The notes under the pieces are model-generated. The model worked only from the letters and a program-made list of their open reading frames with translations. It searched no databases and had not been told where the DNA came from. Below, piece after piece: positions 19,961-37,200 of a DNA stretch of 64,000 bases (its first letter is position 1; every line of letters begins with the position of its first letter). This DNA is from Gavia stellata (taxonomy: Eukaryota > Chordata > Aves > Gaviiformes > Gaviidae). The stretch spans positions 34,328,329 to 34,392,328 of the forward strand of contig NC_082603.1 of the NCBI RefSeq assembly GCF_030936135.1. Direction: 5' to 3'. Both the position numbers and the translations under genes were made by a program.

Positions 19961-22900
19961 CCCACCCCTGGTTACACCGTAGGTCTTTTTCTTCCCGTGG
20001 GGTTGGCACAGCTCGTTCATCGCCCTCTCCCTCCAGCCTGAGCTCACGGACCTGCCCGATAAAAGTGGGGTCCGATGCCGCGATGGCTGTGTGGGTGTTT
20101 ACTAGTTTCATCCCTGTGCCGGGTGGGTACGGCTCCGGAGAAGCCGGTATGAATAACCCGCTTGCTCATGCACCGACGGTTAACGGTGGCATCCGGGGAC
20201 ACGGGTTGCGTGTTATTAATAACTTCATCCTGCCTCAGGTGGTTGTACAGGAACAGGGTAAAAACTGCAAAGCGGTGGACGGCAGATGGCTGAAATGCTG
20301 GTGCACGCTGCGCCTGCACGACACCCACGGTGGGAGGGATGGATCGGGATCGGGAACGTGCGTTCCTCCACAGGGGAAACCCCGCTGGGAAAATTGCTGC
20401 GGGTCGGGGGGTGCTGCGGCCGGGTGCCTTGATGGTGCCGTGCCATGCCAGCCCCTGCGGCAAGGCTGGTAGGGTGTTACGGGGTGCTGGTGCGTGTCCC
20501 CCGCTCCTCACGGAACTCCCTTCCAGAGAGCGGGGAGGCGGAGGAGGTGGGTGGCAGCACCTGCCCTGCACAGGTCACCCCCCGAGACCCGGCTTTTTCG
20601 GGCTTGTGGCAGAGAGCGCAGCGGGCAGCCCCCGGGCAGGGCGATCCTGCCCGCAGGAGCACAGCCTCGCCGTGGCAGCTCTCTGCTCCTGCCCGTCCCG
20701 TGTTTGACATCCAGATCCAAAGCCCTTGGGAGAACCGATGGTCTTTGCTGTGGTTGCGCCCCGGGCAGCGCTGTCGGCTGGTGGGGTGCTCCCCGGCCCC
20801 GGCCAGGCTCCGGAGCGGGCATGCTGCACCCCGGCTTGCGCTCGGGTTCCTCTGCAGCTGCCGTGAGGCAATCCCAGCGTATTTCTTTTTCCGACAGCTT
20901 CTTCTCTCCTCTGCTAGTTTGTGAGAGACGGACCCAGAGGGGAAGCTGACTCACCGGGCAGAGGAACGGTAAAGTGGCATCGATGCAAAACAAACCGAGA
21001 GAACCCAAAAGTGATTTCCCTTTTTAGAAGGGTAACAAGAGGAGGGAGGAAAAAAAAGGGAGGGTAAAGTTTTGGAGAGCTGTACGCTCTGGCAGGGGCA
21101 TTACACACAGCCCTGTGCTGGTCACTCGTTTAAAAATACCCAGATTTCCTTTTATAAATAAAAAGGACAATAATATTTCCTTTGGAGGGAGGCTCAAAAT
21201 GAGGAAAATCCCATGACTGCTTTGGCCGAAGGACAAAACGCCTGGGTGAAAAGCAGGCAGAGGCGCAGCGTGCGGGAGCGGGGCAGTGCGGTGAGACCGT
21301 GTGCCCGCCCAGGAGCTTGCACAGTGAAGGGCTAAACAAGTGGCTTTCCTGGATTTTATATTTCAGTTCATGCTGTTGCTGTAGAGCTTCTCTAGGGACA
21401 CTGGAGAAGGAAGAAGGGGCTGCGAACAGAGTTAGCTGAAGGTATTTCCCAAGGCGCATGGGGTAAATTCAGTTTCCCGAAGGAAACAACGCTGAGAAAT
21501 GTGGGTAAAATTCCTCAGAAGTAAATCAGCCCTAGTTTGGTACAGCTAGCGTGACGTTCAGGTCCCACCTTTGACTCAGCCTCTGGTTACAGCTCTCAGT
21601 AAGCTGCAGCTATTTGCTATTTTTTTTTTTTTTTGCTGTTTGCTTTGGACAAGCTGTTACACGACGGCGCTGCGGTGTGCCAGCTCCAGGGGAAACTAGG
21701 TGGGAGTGGACTCTCCGCCTGAGTTTATCAATCAGCTGCGCCACTGGCTTTGCATTTTAGGGGAGCTGGGGCCCTTCGATGCGAAGAGCTGCGTTACAGA
21801 ATCGTTGTTCCAAAGGGACCCGTCAGTCCGGTGTTTATAGAGTAATCTCAGTCCAAGGACGCAGGCAGGCGTCGATGCACGGGGGATTTTCCCGCTCGCC
21901 GTTGCAAGACGTAAAGTAGCCGTGGCTGCGGGGTCCAGGCTCGGGCGGCCCGGAGGGCTCCAGCCGCTGGAGGAAGCCCGAGCTGCCCGGAGCGGAGAGC
22001 GTGCCCGGCTCGCCGCCGGTGTCGGCAGTCTCGGGGAACCAGGACTTCACTTTGCAGCTGAGCGAAGCAGCTGAACGCACGGCTGCCGCTGAATTGTTTG
22101 AAGTTCTGCTACAGCGACCCTACGAGTACATCCGCTACCGCACATTTGTCTGTTAATTAGCGTCTGGCTTAGTGAGTGGCTGCTCTGCTGTAGGAAAGGG
22201 CCTTTTTAAGGTCTTGGAAGACTTAGAAACTGTTGTTTTGGTGCTAGGCAGGGGTGCTGGAGGGCGGTCAGCACCTTCCTCGGCCGGTACTTGCCCCGAT
22301 ACCCAGGTGGTTGTCTCTGGTGTTGGCAGCATCCCGGGGTCTTAGCAGGACTCAGCAGTTAATTTGCAATACAACTTAATTTCTTTTCCAAGTGGCTTTG
22401 GCTGAGGGTCTGCATCTCCCCAGGGACACGTGGGTCTTGTGTCTGTCCCACCGCTCCCTTTAATGTGCTTGGTGGGAGGTAGAAGTGGCTCCTGTCCCCT
22501 CCTCGTGACGGATTTCATTTGTTAGCGTCGACCAAAGTGAGGGGAAAAAAAAAAAAGGCCAAGGGGGTTGTGGAGTGTGCACGGCCGAGCCCTGCGGTCC
22601 TTCGCCCCACTTCTCCCCACCTTTCCCACAAGCGATGGTCTTCGCTGGCAGAGCCACGCGCTGGCCCAGCTGCCTGTCGAAGCTGAGCCCAGGAGACGCA
22701 ACCCGCCAGCCCTTTGGTTTTCCATAGGGCCGGTGCTATATCTTTACGTGCGGGAGCAGCCGCAGTGCTCTGGCTGCAGTGATTTCCCCCGGCCGCTGGC
22801 TGCCGCCCCGCAGACGGACCCCACTGTCCATCCAGAGAGTGGTCACGGCCTGAATTTGGGGCCACACCAGGCTCCAGCTCCCCAAAGTGCCGTCCTACCA

Positions 22901-24108
22901 GCAGGGATGGGATGCATCCCTGGATGCAGCGTCCGCATGGGGGAAGAGGTCCTGGGGTCCCAAAACCGGGGTGACATCTGGCCAGGGTTATTGCAGCTTA
23001 ACTACGCTGCTGCGCAGGTGGCTGCGGTCGGTGCCCCGTTAACCACCCGGGGCGTCTCCTCTCCGTTAACTCCAGATCACGTTGCTGTAGCCTAAATAAA
23101 AAAAAATCATGTAGCAGGTTGTGCCACGGGGCAGAAAGTCCGGGGTTATTGTGCAGGGTCTGGAGGCTGCCAAGTGCCGTGTTTGGGATCAGCCTCTCCT
23201 CCAGCCCGTCCTGCCTCGTCCTGGGCGGCTGTTTTGTTGCTCGTGGCCTCGGGGGCAGGAGACATCACTCAGAGCTGTAACTGGGTGTTGCTTTGATAAG
23301 GAGGGACGGCTGCAGATCAGGGTCACGTCGAGGAAGCTGCAGAGAGCCTGAAATCCCGTGCGTTAAAGGGTGGATTAAACTCACGGTCATTAGATTAATA
23401 GGATTAAGCCCGTGAGTCAAGAGGCTGTTTTGCACAGAGCTGGGCACAGCTGGGAGCACGCGCCGACACAGCTCAGGCAGCACGAGTAGCGGCTAAGGAG
23501 CCCCTTGCTACCTGGAGTAACTGCAGAGCAATGCTTGCAACCCCTCGCTGCACCCGGCCATAGCACTGGGGATTTTGGTGCTTGCAAGGGTGCTGTGCAG
23601 CGCAGTAGGGGTGAGCCCCAGCTCCTCACGCGGGGGGACTGGGCTCTTCCACCCTGCTCGGGAAGGGCTGTCCAAACCCTGCTCCCTCTTGGCTTGCGGC
23701 TGGGGAGCGCTTCACCAGGGGGGCTTGCACAGAGCAGGTTGGGCTCGGGGGCTGCGGCTGGGAAGGGGATGGCAAACGTAAAAATTGGAGATAAAGGCTG
23801 CCTTGAAGAAACCCTGCGGGAGCAGGGCTGTGCTGCAGGGACGATGCGCTCTGGAGCATCCCTGGTGTTGGGGGGCCGGGGGACCGGGCAGCTTCATGGA
23901 AAATACATGCCCATTCCTCCTCGGCGAGAGGAGGGGTGGTGGTGCCACGTGTGCTTTGGAGGAGGGAGAGGCTGGAGGGGCTCCAGTAGCTGTCGGGAAG
24001 CAGTCAGCACCCCGTGCTGCTGCGTGAACCCCCGTGGTAGTGCATTCCTCCCGTGCCAGTGCATGACCCCTGTGCTGCTGTCTGCTCCCCATGTTGCTAT
24101 ATGCCTTT

Positions 24109-24206
24109 CATGCCCGTGTGTGCACCCCATGCCCGTGTGTGCACCCCATGCCTGTGTGTGCACCCCCATGCTGGTGCATGCCCCCCACGCTGGTGTGTCC
24201 CCCCGG
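24109..24206. repeat. 19-20 bp tandem repeat (ATGCCCGTGTGTGCACCCC)
   Basis: About five copies; the first three are nearly identical and the last two diverged. It sits in AK4 intron 1 and contains short alternating purine-pyrimidine GTGTGTGCA. Confidence 0.85.
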
Positions 24207-25450
24207 CACGCACGGGGGGGCACGGAGGAGCAGCATCCCCCCCCAGCAGGAGTTGTCCATCGCGGAGCACTGGAGAGCCGTCCACCCGTATCGGGGGCGT
24301 GGGAAAACCGCAGCCTCCGTGATGCAGAGCCGCCGGCCTCTGCTGTGTTTCCAGACTTCACAACTGCAGCTCGGTGTATTTTTGGTTTGCAGCTCCAGGC
24401 CCGGCTCCAGCAGCCCCCGCCGAGCAGCAGCCGGTCCCTTGGACGGCCAGCCCTCCTCGGGGCGGCAGCGGGACCTTCTGCGGCAGCTCCAGCCTCCGCG
24501 GCCGCCGGGCTCTGCCCTGGGAGCAGCTCTGCCCTGCCAGCGAGCGCGTTCCCTGCAAGCCTGTGGCAATGTGCAGACCATGTGAATAAATATTAAAAAA
24601 TGTAGGCGGATGCAGTAATATTTGTGCCCTAGCAGGTCTCCGTGCTGGTTGCATAAGACATCATGTATTATTTCCATCCCTGCATCCTTTGCTTCCCCAA
24701 GCAGGAGAGCTGCCAGCAGCCCTGGCGACGTATGGGCAGCGACAAAAAACTTGTCATTGAAAAAAGGTATTTTCTGCTCGCTGTGCCTGGCAGCCACCGT
24801 GGCTCTGAGCAAAGAGCTGCTCAGCGGGGTGAGCTGAAATGCCTTTCTGGAGCGGAGGGAAGGGGACGCGCCGTGGTCCGCGTCCCCGCAGTGACTCAGC
24901 CCTGCAGACTGGTGAGTCAGCGCCCGCTGCCTGCCCCGTTTCGGAGGCAGGTTTCCAACCGGGAGCGTGGCTTGGCTGGCAGCCCCAACCTGTCCCGTTT
25001 TCCTGCCAGGCATCGTCCGCAGATCATTTTGGGAGCCTGCGAGGTTTCCTGTGCGCGCCCCAGCCCTGCGCTCCCGGGGGCATCCGTGCAGGCTGCGTCA
25101 GGTTCCCCGGTTAGATCAGATTAACTCCCTCCGGGAACTGTGCATCTTGCAAAAAAAACCCTCCTGCAGCTCAGGAATTCAGCCCGTGGCCAGATGCATG
25201 TGCCGGCCTGGTCTGACGTCTTGCTGCAGTCCGGAAAACCAGAGCCTGCCTCCAGATGCAGGACCGTGTGGCTTTTTGTAGCGAGGACTCGTACTTTGGG
25301 AGGGCTAAAATGTGCTGTCCTCAGCAAAAACCTTGCAAAAATTGATCGCAAAATTGTTCATTTCTGGTGACAAATGCTATTTCGGCTGCTGTCAGAGCAG
25401 AAGAGGTGTCGATCAGGTCCTGGTCCAAGAGGAAAAGGCCAGACCTCTTG

Positions 25451-25520
25451 TTGGTTGATGGTTGGACTTGGTGATCTTACAGGTCTTTTCCAACCTTAGT
25501 GATTCTGTGATTCTGCGACT
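25451..25520 (+). mobile_element. CR1 LINE fragment (3' end)
   Basis: Contains GGTTGGACTTGGTGATCTTA, CAGGTCTTTTCCAACC and the GTGATTCTGTGATTCTG terminal repeat typical of CR1 3' ends. Only about 70 bp, severely 5'-truncated. Inactive. Confidence 0.88.
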
Positions 25521-26228
25521 CTTCTGGTGGCAGGATTAGGACTTGTCACACGCAACAGCAAAGAATATTTCCAGTTTCCAGTTTCTTTGTGTCTCCGAGT
25601 GGCTCCAAGAAAATGGCAGGCAAACTGTAATGTAAGAAGCAACTGAACTTATTGCATCTCTCCTTGAAGTAACATCCGCTGTACCCCAGCTGCCGTAAAA
25701 TATAAGCAGAATAAACACTGATCACGTTGGCTGCTGGCAGCGGCTGCCCAGGTGACGCCAGGCTGCCGTGAAGGTGGATCCAGACATGGTGTTACCTGTG
25801 CAGAAACCACCGCTGGCTTCTCCGCCGGCGCTGTCGGCTCCAGCTGAGTGATGCGGGGGAGAGCCAGGCAGGAGCCAGGTAAGGTATATTTACCTTGCAA
25901 TTACACGCCAATTATGTTCTCAAGGATTTGATCTTGGAAATAATTTTCTTATCTGAGCGTTGAGGCAATGAAGTCTAAAAGCTCTTTGCATGGGAAGCCG
26001 TCTTCTGCTTTCAGCAGCGACTTAAAGGCTGAGGTTTGGGTTTCGCATGAGCTCGCCGGTGATGCCTGTTTATTGCCACGTTTAGCACGCGAAATAGGGA
26101 ATTTGCACCTCTTCAGATCGTTTATAAATGATGACGCCGGCTTTTCCTGACGATGGTTATGCATGGAAACTTTTCTGCCTATGAGCCAAATGCTGCCAGA
26201 TCTGCGAGCGTTGCTCAAATGCATCATT

Positions 26229-26527
26229 TGAGTCGGTGCTGGTCTCTTCTCCCAACTGCCAAGTGATAGGACAGGAGGAGATGGCCTCAGGTTGCGCCAG
26301 GGGAGGTTCAGGCTGGATATTAGGAGAAATGTCTTTCTGGAGAGAGTGGTGAAGCACTGGAAGAGGCTGCCCAGGGAGGTGGTGGAGTCCCCATCCCTGG
26401 AGGTGTTCAAGGAAGGTGTGGACGTGGCACTGCGGGACATGGTTTAGTGGGCATGGTGGGGTTGGGCTGGTGGTTGGACTTGATGGTCTGACAGGTCTTT
26501 TCCAACCTTAGTGATTCTGTGATTTGT
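26229..26527 (+). mobile_element. CR1 LINE, 5'-truncated copy
   Basis: About 300 bp. It runs from CTGGTCTCTTCTCCCA through CTGGAAGAGGCTGCCCAGGG and GGTGGAGTCCCCATCCCTGG to the CR1 3' end (TTGGACTTGATGGTCTGA, GTGATTCTGTGATT). It covers the end of the reverse-transcriptase ORF and the 3' UTR only and is non-autonomous. Its 3' end closely matches the 25451 fragment about 1 kb upstream. Confidence 0.95.
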
Positions 26528-27174
26528 CCTCATGGCTTTACTGGAAACCTCCTCTGAGGCACCAGAATTTGCAGCTGTGGCTCAGCGCATAGAGGGATAA
26601 GCGTTATTAGCACCCTGTGTTTGGCACTGACATTGCTTTATAGCAAGCAGTGAGCGAGGCGGCGGGACGTTGGCCAGATCCGCGGCCCGGGCTGGGGTCA
26701 CCGTCCCGCTGTCGGAGGTGTGCAGGGGTTGGTGGCATCCCTTGCAGCTGGTCCCCTGTCTTTGGGACATTTAATATCCGTGCCAGTGTCACCTGTGACC
26801 ACACCGGTGCCACCTCCAAAACCAAAGGAGCTCCGTGCGTAGCGCACAGTGCGCACGTCCGGTGCGGCAGGAACGGTGCCGGTGCCCCTTGCCGCCGTCA
26901 GCCGGCTGGCAGGGCTGCGAGGGCTTGGCCGGCGCTGGCTGTGTTCCTGCTCTCGGGTATTTCAGGCATTTCCATTTCTACAGCACCAAAAGGACCGCGT
27001 GGCCCCCGGCTATCAGGAACAGCAGCTACGAGCAGAGGGATGCTGCTGCCGCAAAGCTCCTGGATGAGCGATTTGGGAGGACAGGCAGAATTTGAGGGGG
27101 AGCAATATTTTTTGAGCGGAAATGTCATGCTTTTTTTTTTATTATTTTGTTTTTTTTTTTCTTTTCTTAAACAG

Positions 27175-27294
27175 AAGTTGGCGTCTTGGCAAAGCAGTAC
27201 CTTGAGCGAGGCCTTCTGGTGCCGGACCACGTCATCACGCGTGTGATGATGACGGAGCTGGAGAAGCGGCGAGACCAGCACTGGCTGCTTGATG
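27175..27294 (+). CDS. AK4: AK4 coding exon 2: NMP-binding domain
   Basis: Completes codon 49 (Glu), encodes residues 50-88 and leaves one base of codon 89. It includes LLVPDHVITR, which forms part of the AMP/GMP-binding pocket, and WLLDG, whose Asp begins the DGFPRT motif finished in the next exon. Acceptor TTTTCTTAAACAG after a long T tract; donor GATG/GTGAGT. Both the phase and the peptide agree with vertebrate AK4. Confidence 0.95.
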
Positions 27295-31760
<4,466 letters not shown>

Positions 31761-32788
31761 ACAGCTTGTACCAAGGACCAAGAGTAAAGTCCCTTCCCCG
31801 GGTGTACTGGGTGACATCGGTGGATACACGCTTATAGCCATATCAGGGCGAAAAGATCTTTCCTTTTAAAGTCAAGTCTGCTAGAATAAGGGGTTTTTTT
31901 CTCTTTTGAGGCTATGAAGTATTCCTGCCTACGGTCCGAGTACACACACAGATCAGTGATGATCACACCAGGTTTACAGAGCTTGCCATGATGTCCCTGC
32001 CACCCCCAAACAAGCCTCAGCCGCTGTTTGAGCCTATAGTGTGCCATCCCGTTGCTCCACAGTAGCGTTTACCGCCGATTACTCTCTAGGTTGGGTTTTT
32101 TTAATATAAATTATTTTCTATGAAATGTATTTCTCAGAGAAATAAGGTTCTAAAAAGCAAGACTTAGCCCAGGGGGAATTGGTGAGCAACATGGAAAACA
32201 TTTATACTACAAAGCTCAGAAACGTGAAGATCACATTTCCAGTATTCATACCCGCAAAAGAGGAGGTAAAACACGCACTTGTGCCTCTTCCATAGAGAGA
32301 GATGAAACCCCTGTTATAAAAAGCTGCTGTACAAGTCTAGTTTTCATGAGATGCTGTGACACTGAGCAGGATCTGTGCTGGGGATGAGTTGCAGTCCTTT
32401 GCGCTTACCTTGTTTATAGCTTTTAACACTCCGAGATACAGTCATGTTGTAAGAGGTTCTCCCAAAGATTAATGTGTGCTTCAGTTTTGGGGAGAAATCA
32501 AGTCATTCCATCTTCTCCGCTGCCTTTGTCCCTGAGGTCCCCTGGAGATGAGGAGTTCCCTAAGCGGTACCCGCTGCGGCTGCAGCGTCTCCGGCAGAAG
32601 CGGCTCCCTCCCCACGAGCCCCCGGAGGGGTGAGAGCCTTCCCTTCCCTTCTCCGGGACGCGTGCAGGGGCTGCCGAGGGCCGAGCCCAGGCGCTTCCCC
32701 AAGATTTACAGCAGCATCTGAACGCGTCGCTCCTCTTCTCGCGCGCAGGAGCTTTGCGGCCAGGTGGAGTGGCTTTTCTCAACTGGAA

Positions 32789-32796
32789 GTACTGTA
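32789..32796 (+). promoter_or_regulatory. miR-101-3p 8-mer seed site in AK4 3' UTR
   Basis: GTACTGTA is the exact complement of miR-101-3p nt 2-8 followed by A. It lies about 1 kb into the predicted 3' UTR with local AU-rich sequence on its 3' side. Function is not shown. Confidence 0.6.
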
Positions 32797-34287
32797 ATGC
32801 TCTTTGGCGGTAGGATGCAGTACCTAAGCAATGGGGATGTTCTTTTTGTCTCCTCGAGTTGCCTTATTTTATAGAATATATATTTAAGAAAAAAGCAAGA
32901 TGTGTATTTTTAAAGGTTTAAAACAAAAAAAAATAGCGCTGAATTTTAGCATCGACTTTTGGGAAGCCTGCACGAAGCCGCTTGCGTTTGCAGAGCGTGC
33001 TGCAGTCTGCCATGGGTGGCTCAGCGGCGAGGCAGAAAAGCTGTCGCTCCCCTACGCCCGTTTGATTAATTAGAGCAGCCTGGGCAAGCTTCTGTTGCTG
33101 AAATGTCACTGTTTTTATTTTTGCTTGGAGAGCTGCCCTGCGGCAGGGGAAGGGGAGCCGACTGGCTTTTCTAGGGGTGCACGGGCCCCGTGTGCGAAAC
33201 TAAAGCGCATCCTGGGAGCCTTTTATCCCTGCGGAGCCACCCGCATCCTCGCGCTATCAGAGGAGCCCCTGATGTTTGCTTGCTCCATCAGAGGCAGCTA
33301 TGCCCTGGTGCTCTCCTGATAACGGAGCGGGAATCTGCCGAGCGGGATCTCTGCCTGCTCGTCACCTGCCCGCCGGTGAAAGCCACGGAGCAGCGGCGGC
33401 AGCGGAGGCCTCCGCACCCTGCTCCGGATGGGAATTTCCCAGGTGGGAGCGGAGGGACCATTGGGTTTCACTGCTGTCCCCGGGGGCCTTTCCATCCTCC
33501 TCCGAGCTCCCGGGCTGGGAGGACGCAAATCTTCCACCCTGCAATGAAATCCTATTTAAGAAAGGTTTTAGATTTTCCCATGACCCTCGGACGAAGGTCT
33601 GGGCCGTTTTTAAACACAAATCTAGAAATAGCCAAAATGTGTGTGCTGTTTTCTTTCTAACAGTGTTGGGCAGGAGAGGAGGAGGTGATGGGGGGGTATT
33701 TTAGGCTAGAGAAGCAGCCTGGCCGCGGCGGGCGGCTCTGCCGGGGCCGAGTGCCGGGCAGGGGGGCTGCTCCCTGCTTTCCCCTGCCTAGCTCTTGTGT
33801 CTCAACCCTTCGCCGCTGCAAAATGCGTCCTACAGAGAGGCTTGCCCCGTGCAGCGCCCAGCGGCAGGACAGGGCTTGCAGGTGTCTTTGCCCCAGGAAA
33901 GCCACCCAAGCCCTTCTTTTAAAGGCTTTGAGCCCTATAGTAGACGTAGAAATCCCGCGACTCTGCATGCGTCGAGCCCTCGGGATAGATTTTTCTACAA
34001 GAGTTGTCATACAATGCATTTTCATAGACCAAATACCGGCAGGGATGAGGTCCCGGAGCGATACATATCCCTCGCCTTTCCTCCCTGCCGCGCTCCCCTT
34101 TGGTACTTTTACTGTGAATCTCACGCCTTTTCTAAAGCGACAGCAATTTTGTACCGACCCAAGATACTGTGCGGTGGGAGGAGGGTCTCCCCGCGCGCGG
34201 GGCACCGCCGGCATGTCGCGCCGAGTTTTCTTCCTGGAGTTTCTTCCCGGTGAATCGCTGCAGCTGTGTTACTGCTTGAAAGATGTA

Positions 34288-34293
34288 AATAAA
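34288..34293 (+). terminator. AK4: AK4 poly(A) signal AATAAA
   Basis: Perfect AATAAA in GATGTAAATAAAATTTTTC. A GT-rich element (about 34314-34339, CTGTGCTGGCGGTGTCTCTG) follows at the right distance for cleavage near 34305-34312. Confidence 0.75.
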
Positions 34294-37200
34294 ATTTTTC
34301 TCCTGCTTATCCCTGTGCTGGCGGTGTCTCTGTGTGAGTTATAGCCGATCACTGCTGAAAACCGGGCTCGGCACGAGCCGTTGCCCTGCGCCGAGGCTGC
34401 GGGACGTGCCTGCAGGTAGTGGGTCATTTTTGACTGAGGGGTTTCTTTGTAGGAGCCGATGAGGAGGAGGAGGAGGGGGGAAGAAGAGGAGTCAGAGCAT
34501 CCCCACTTGAACACAGGAGAAAACCCCTCAGTAAAGGGGGTCCCCCAGGTTTTGGGCATAGGCACAATACTGCTGTTTGGGTCCTGTCTTACAGCCAACT
34601 CCTTTATTTGATACAGTCCAAAATACCAAAATAATCCAAAATATCAGAAAGCCAGTTCTGACAGCGTGGATGAAGCTGGTTGCTCCTGCCCTCCCATCCT
34701 TGTTGCACGTAAAATGGGTTTTATTTTCCTATTTAACATCGCCCGATGAAAGTAATGGAGAGCATTCGGCACCGCAAGGCTCTGGCTGTTGCCTGTGCCC
34801 CGTGTAATCCGTCACAAGTATTTTGGTAAAGGGAATTAAAAGCCGTAAGCTGAAGTGCCTCCACCCATCACTACCGGCTTGCAGATCCAATAGTTTTTTG
34901 CTTTTTTCTTTAATTCCCAAACAGCAGCTTTGGGGCCCTCGGTCCCCTATTTGACATAAGCAGAGACTCTGAAATGATTAGGGGAAATGAAAAAAGAAGG
35001 GGATAAGCAGTGAAACCACTGCCCAGGAGGTGGGAAAGCAGAGGCACGGCTGCAGGTCAGCCTCGGCACCCGCGGGCGAAGGAGCTGACCCGGCGGGAGG
35101 GGTGCGGGTGATGCCAGGGTTCAAGGTCGTGGCAATGGGGAGGCGAAGAAGGGGTGTGTTGCCTCCGTGTAACTCTGTCTGAGGGTGCAAGGGCAGATAA
35201 ATACAAGGAGGAAAAAGAGCTACGTAAGCGGGAAAAGGACCTCGGTCTAAAAAACAAAAGTTTGAAGGTCAAAAAGCAGAGGACTATGAGAGAAGTGCCA
35301 AAATCAAGCTGAGACCAAAGCCTTGGCTTCCCCTGGGTGCCGTCAGGGGAGCTGGGGTGGCACAAGGGTCAGCGTCCCCCTCCCTACAGCCGCAGCACGC
35401 GCTGGGGTCCCTCCGGGCGCCCCACACCGGGGGGGCTTCTCCCCAGCTGCAGGGGACACCCACCCAACCCCGGCACGGCCGGGGACGCAAGCGAACCACC
35501 CCGGCACCTGCAACGCAGCCTGTCCCCGCGGGGCTGCTAAATATTTCTTTGGATTTCAGAACAACACTGAAAGCACTAAAATTCCCACCTTTCTCCTTGT
35601 ATGTATCATGCAATAGCGATCCCTTCCCGTAAGGTTTGTAGTATATTATTCTTTATCTGCTTTCTGCACTCCACGCTGCTTATTTACAGCCCAGTTATTT
35701 TAACTTGTCCTTTCGCCTATCTGCCCCGGGGGACCTGTGCCTGGAACTCCTCTGTCATTTCCCCATCAGTCATTACACCGTTCTGCTTCCCCTGGGCATT
35801 GTGTGGCGGGATTAAAGCTTCTGGGATGCTCCAATACAGTGGGGATGGGGGATACCCAAGGAAGATAAGTGGAATTACTGATGACTGCTTGGAAGAAATG
35901 ACACTGATAGCTGGTAACGCCGTCGCGCCTGTAGTTACGCTGGGATAAAGATTTGGGGGCAATTACTAGCGTGTTTATAGCATCAGCTAGCGCTAGCATT
36001 CCGGGGTACCCAGGGAAGTGCCCCAGATGCTCCTCGACCAGCACGCCACTCCATCCCCAGCTCTGCAAAGCTTTGACACGCCACATCCCCGCTGAGTCCG
36101 GCCGAAGGATTTAACCTTCTCCAAAAATCATAAAACCGGGGGAAAAAAAAAAAAAAGATTGCTTAGGTTTGCACTTGACGGATCAGACCTGCAGACTCCA
36201 GATCCCACTCCATGCCACATTTTAGGAGATGTGATATGTCTGCCTCCATCCTCATCCTTCCCTGAGTCTCCGTAATCCCAAATATAACCCGGCAGGGCCC
36301 TGAGCGGCGCGCAGTTCCCAGGCAGCGGCGTCCCAGCCCGTGGCCGTCGCCCCGTGACCCGGGACTGCCACCGGATGACGAGCGGAAAGCCGGTGTGCAG
36401 GAGCGCAGCCGGACTCCCCGCCGCTCTGCCGCAGGAGCCGGGAGAGGAGGATGCACGCGTCTGAAAAGCAAGGTAAGGGAAGCTTTAGCCATGAGCGGGG
36501 CGCGATGGAAGGAGAGCGAGACGGTGCACGATCGAATAGGGGTTCGTTGTTTACGGCAAATTTGTGCTGAGTAATCACTGGGAAGGCAAGCTCGGATCCT
36601 GCCGCTCGCGATAAAGCGGAAAAAATCCTGCTATAAAGCCTTGTTACATAATAGGTTTGAGAAAAGGTATTGCACTGAAAACTGCTTCTCTTGGCAGCGC
36701 AGCACATATTGCTGCCCGATGGCAAGTTAAGGTGCTGAAATTCGGCAAGGTATACCTGGGCATGCAGCGTTTAATAACCTGGAGCTGCCTCCTGCTCTGG
36801 CCGCCTCAGTAACTCCATGCAGAACAGGAGCATCGCTTCTTGCACCCCAAAATAGATGTTTCTGTGTTGTAGGACTGTGAAAGCTATTTGGGCGTATTAC
36901 CTTCAATGGAGAAAAACGAAGTGATTTTCAGGCTTTAAATAATAATTCTAGCTGGTATCTGAACATAGCTGTACTTCCTACAGGAGGGGTAATCGGGTGT
37001 ATGTGTCAGTATAGAAATGCTGCTACGAAATACTGATATCCAGCCTTTTGCAGCACATCCCCTGGGAAGCTGACCTTCAAACCCCCCGATTTTATTATGC
37101 CGAGACACACACAGAGCTTCATTCCCTTTAAAAACCCTACTTCGGGCCAGAAAAGAGAAAAAAAGAATACAGCTAAATGCATGCACCCTTGCATTTGCCT

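Larger units (their letters stand above)
19961..27174 (+). other. AK4: Remainder of AK4 intron 1
   Basis: No additional exon recognised. It contains a 19-bp tandem repeat (24109-24206), two CR1 fragments (25451-25520, 26229-26527), a poly-T at about 21620 and a GC-rich block at about 21.85-22.1 kb. It ends in an unusually long T-rich polypyrimidine tract (about 27131-27170) and ACAG. Confidence 0.8.
31761..34310 (+). other. AK4: AK4 3' untranslated region
   Basis: About 2.5 kb from the stop to a likely cleavage site after the AATAAA at 34288. I found no earlier perfect AATAAA on this strand. AU-rich patches occur at about 32.09-32.16 and 32.86-32.93 kb. A perfect miR-101-3p 8-mer site is at 32789-32796. 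The mammalian AK4 3' UTR is also several kb long. Without transcript data a shorter isoform using AATAAG (about 32139) is possible. Confidence 0.7.

Noticed and set aside
17772-20111. Minus-strand open frames of 380-779 codons rich in Ser, Pro and His
   Set aside because: They are the complement of the purine-rich intron repeat joined to the minisatellite. Composition is entirely repeat-derived.
25949-26440. Minus-strand frame of 163 codons (and a similar one at 46173-46412)
   Set aside because: They are antisense shadows of the CR1 LINE 3' ends. Similarity between the two comes from the shared transposon.
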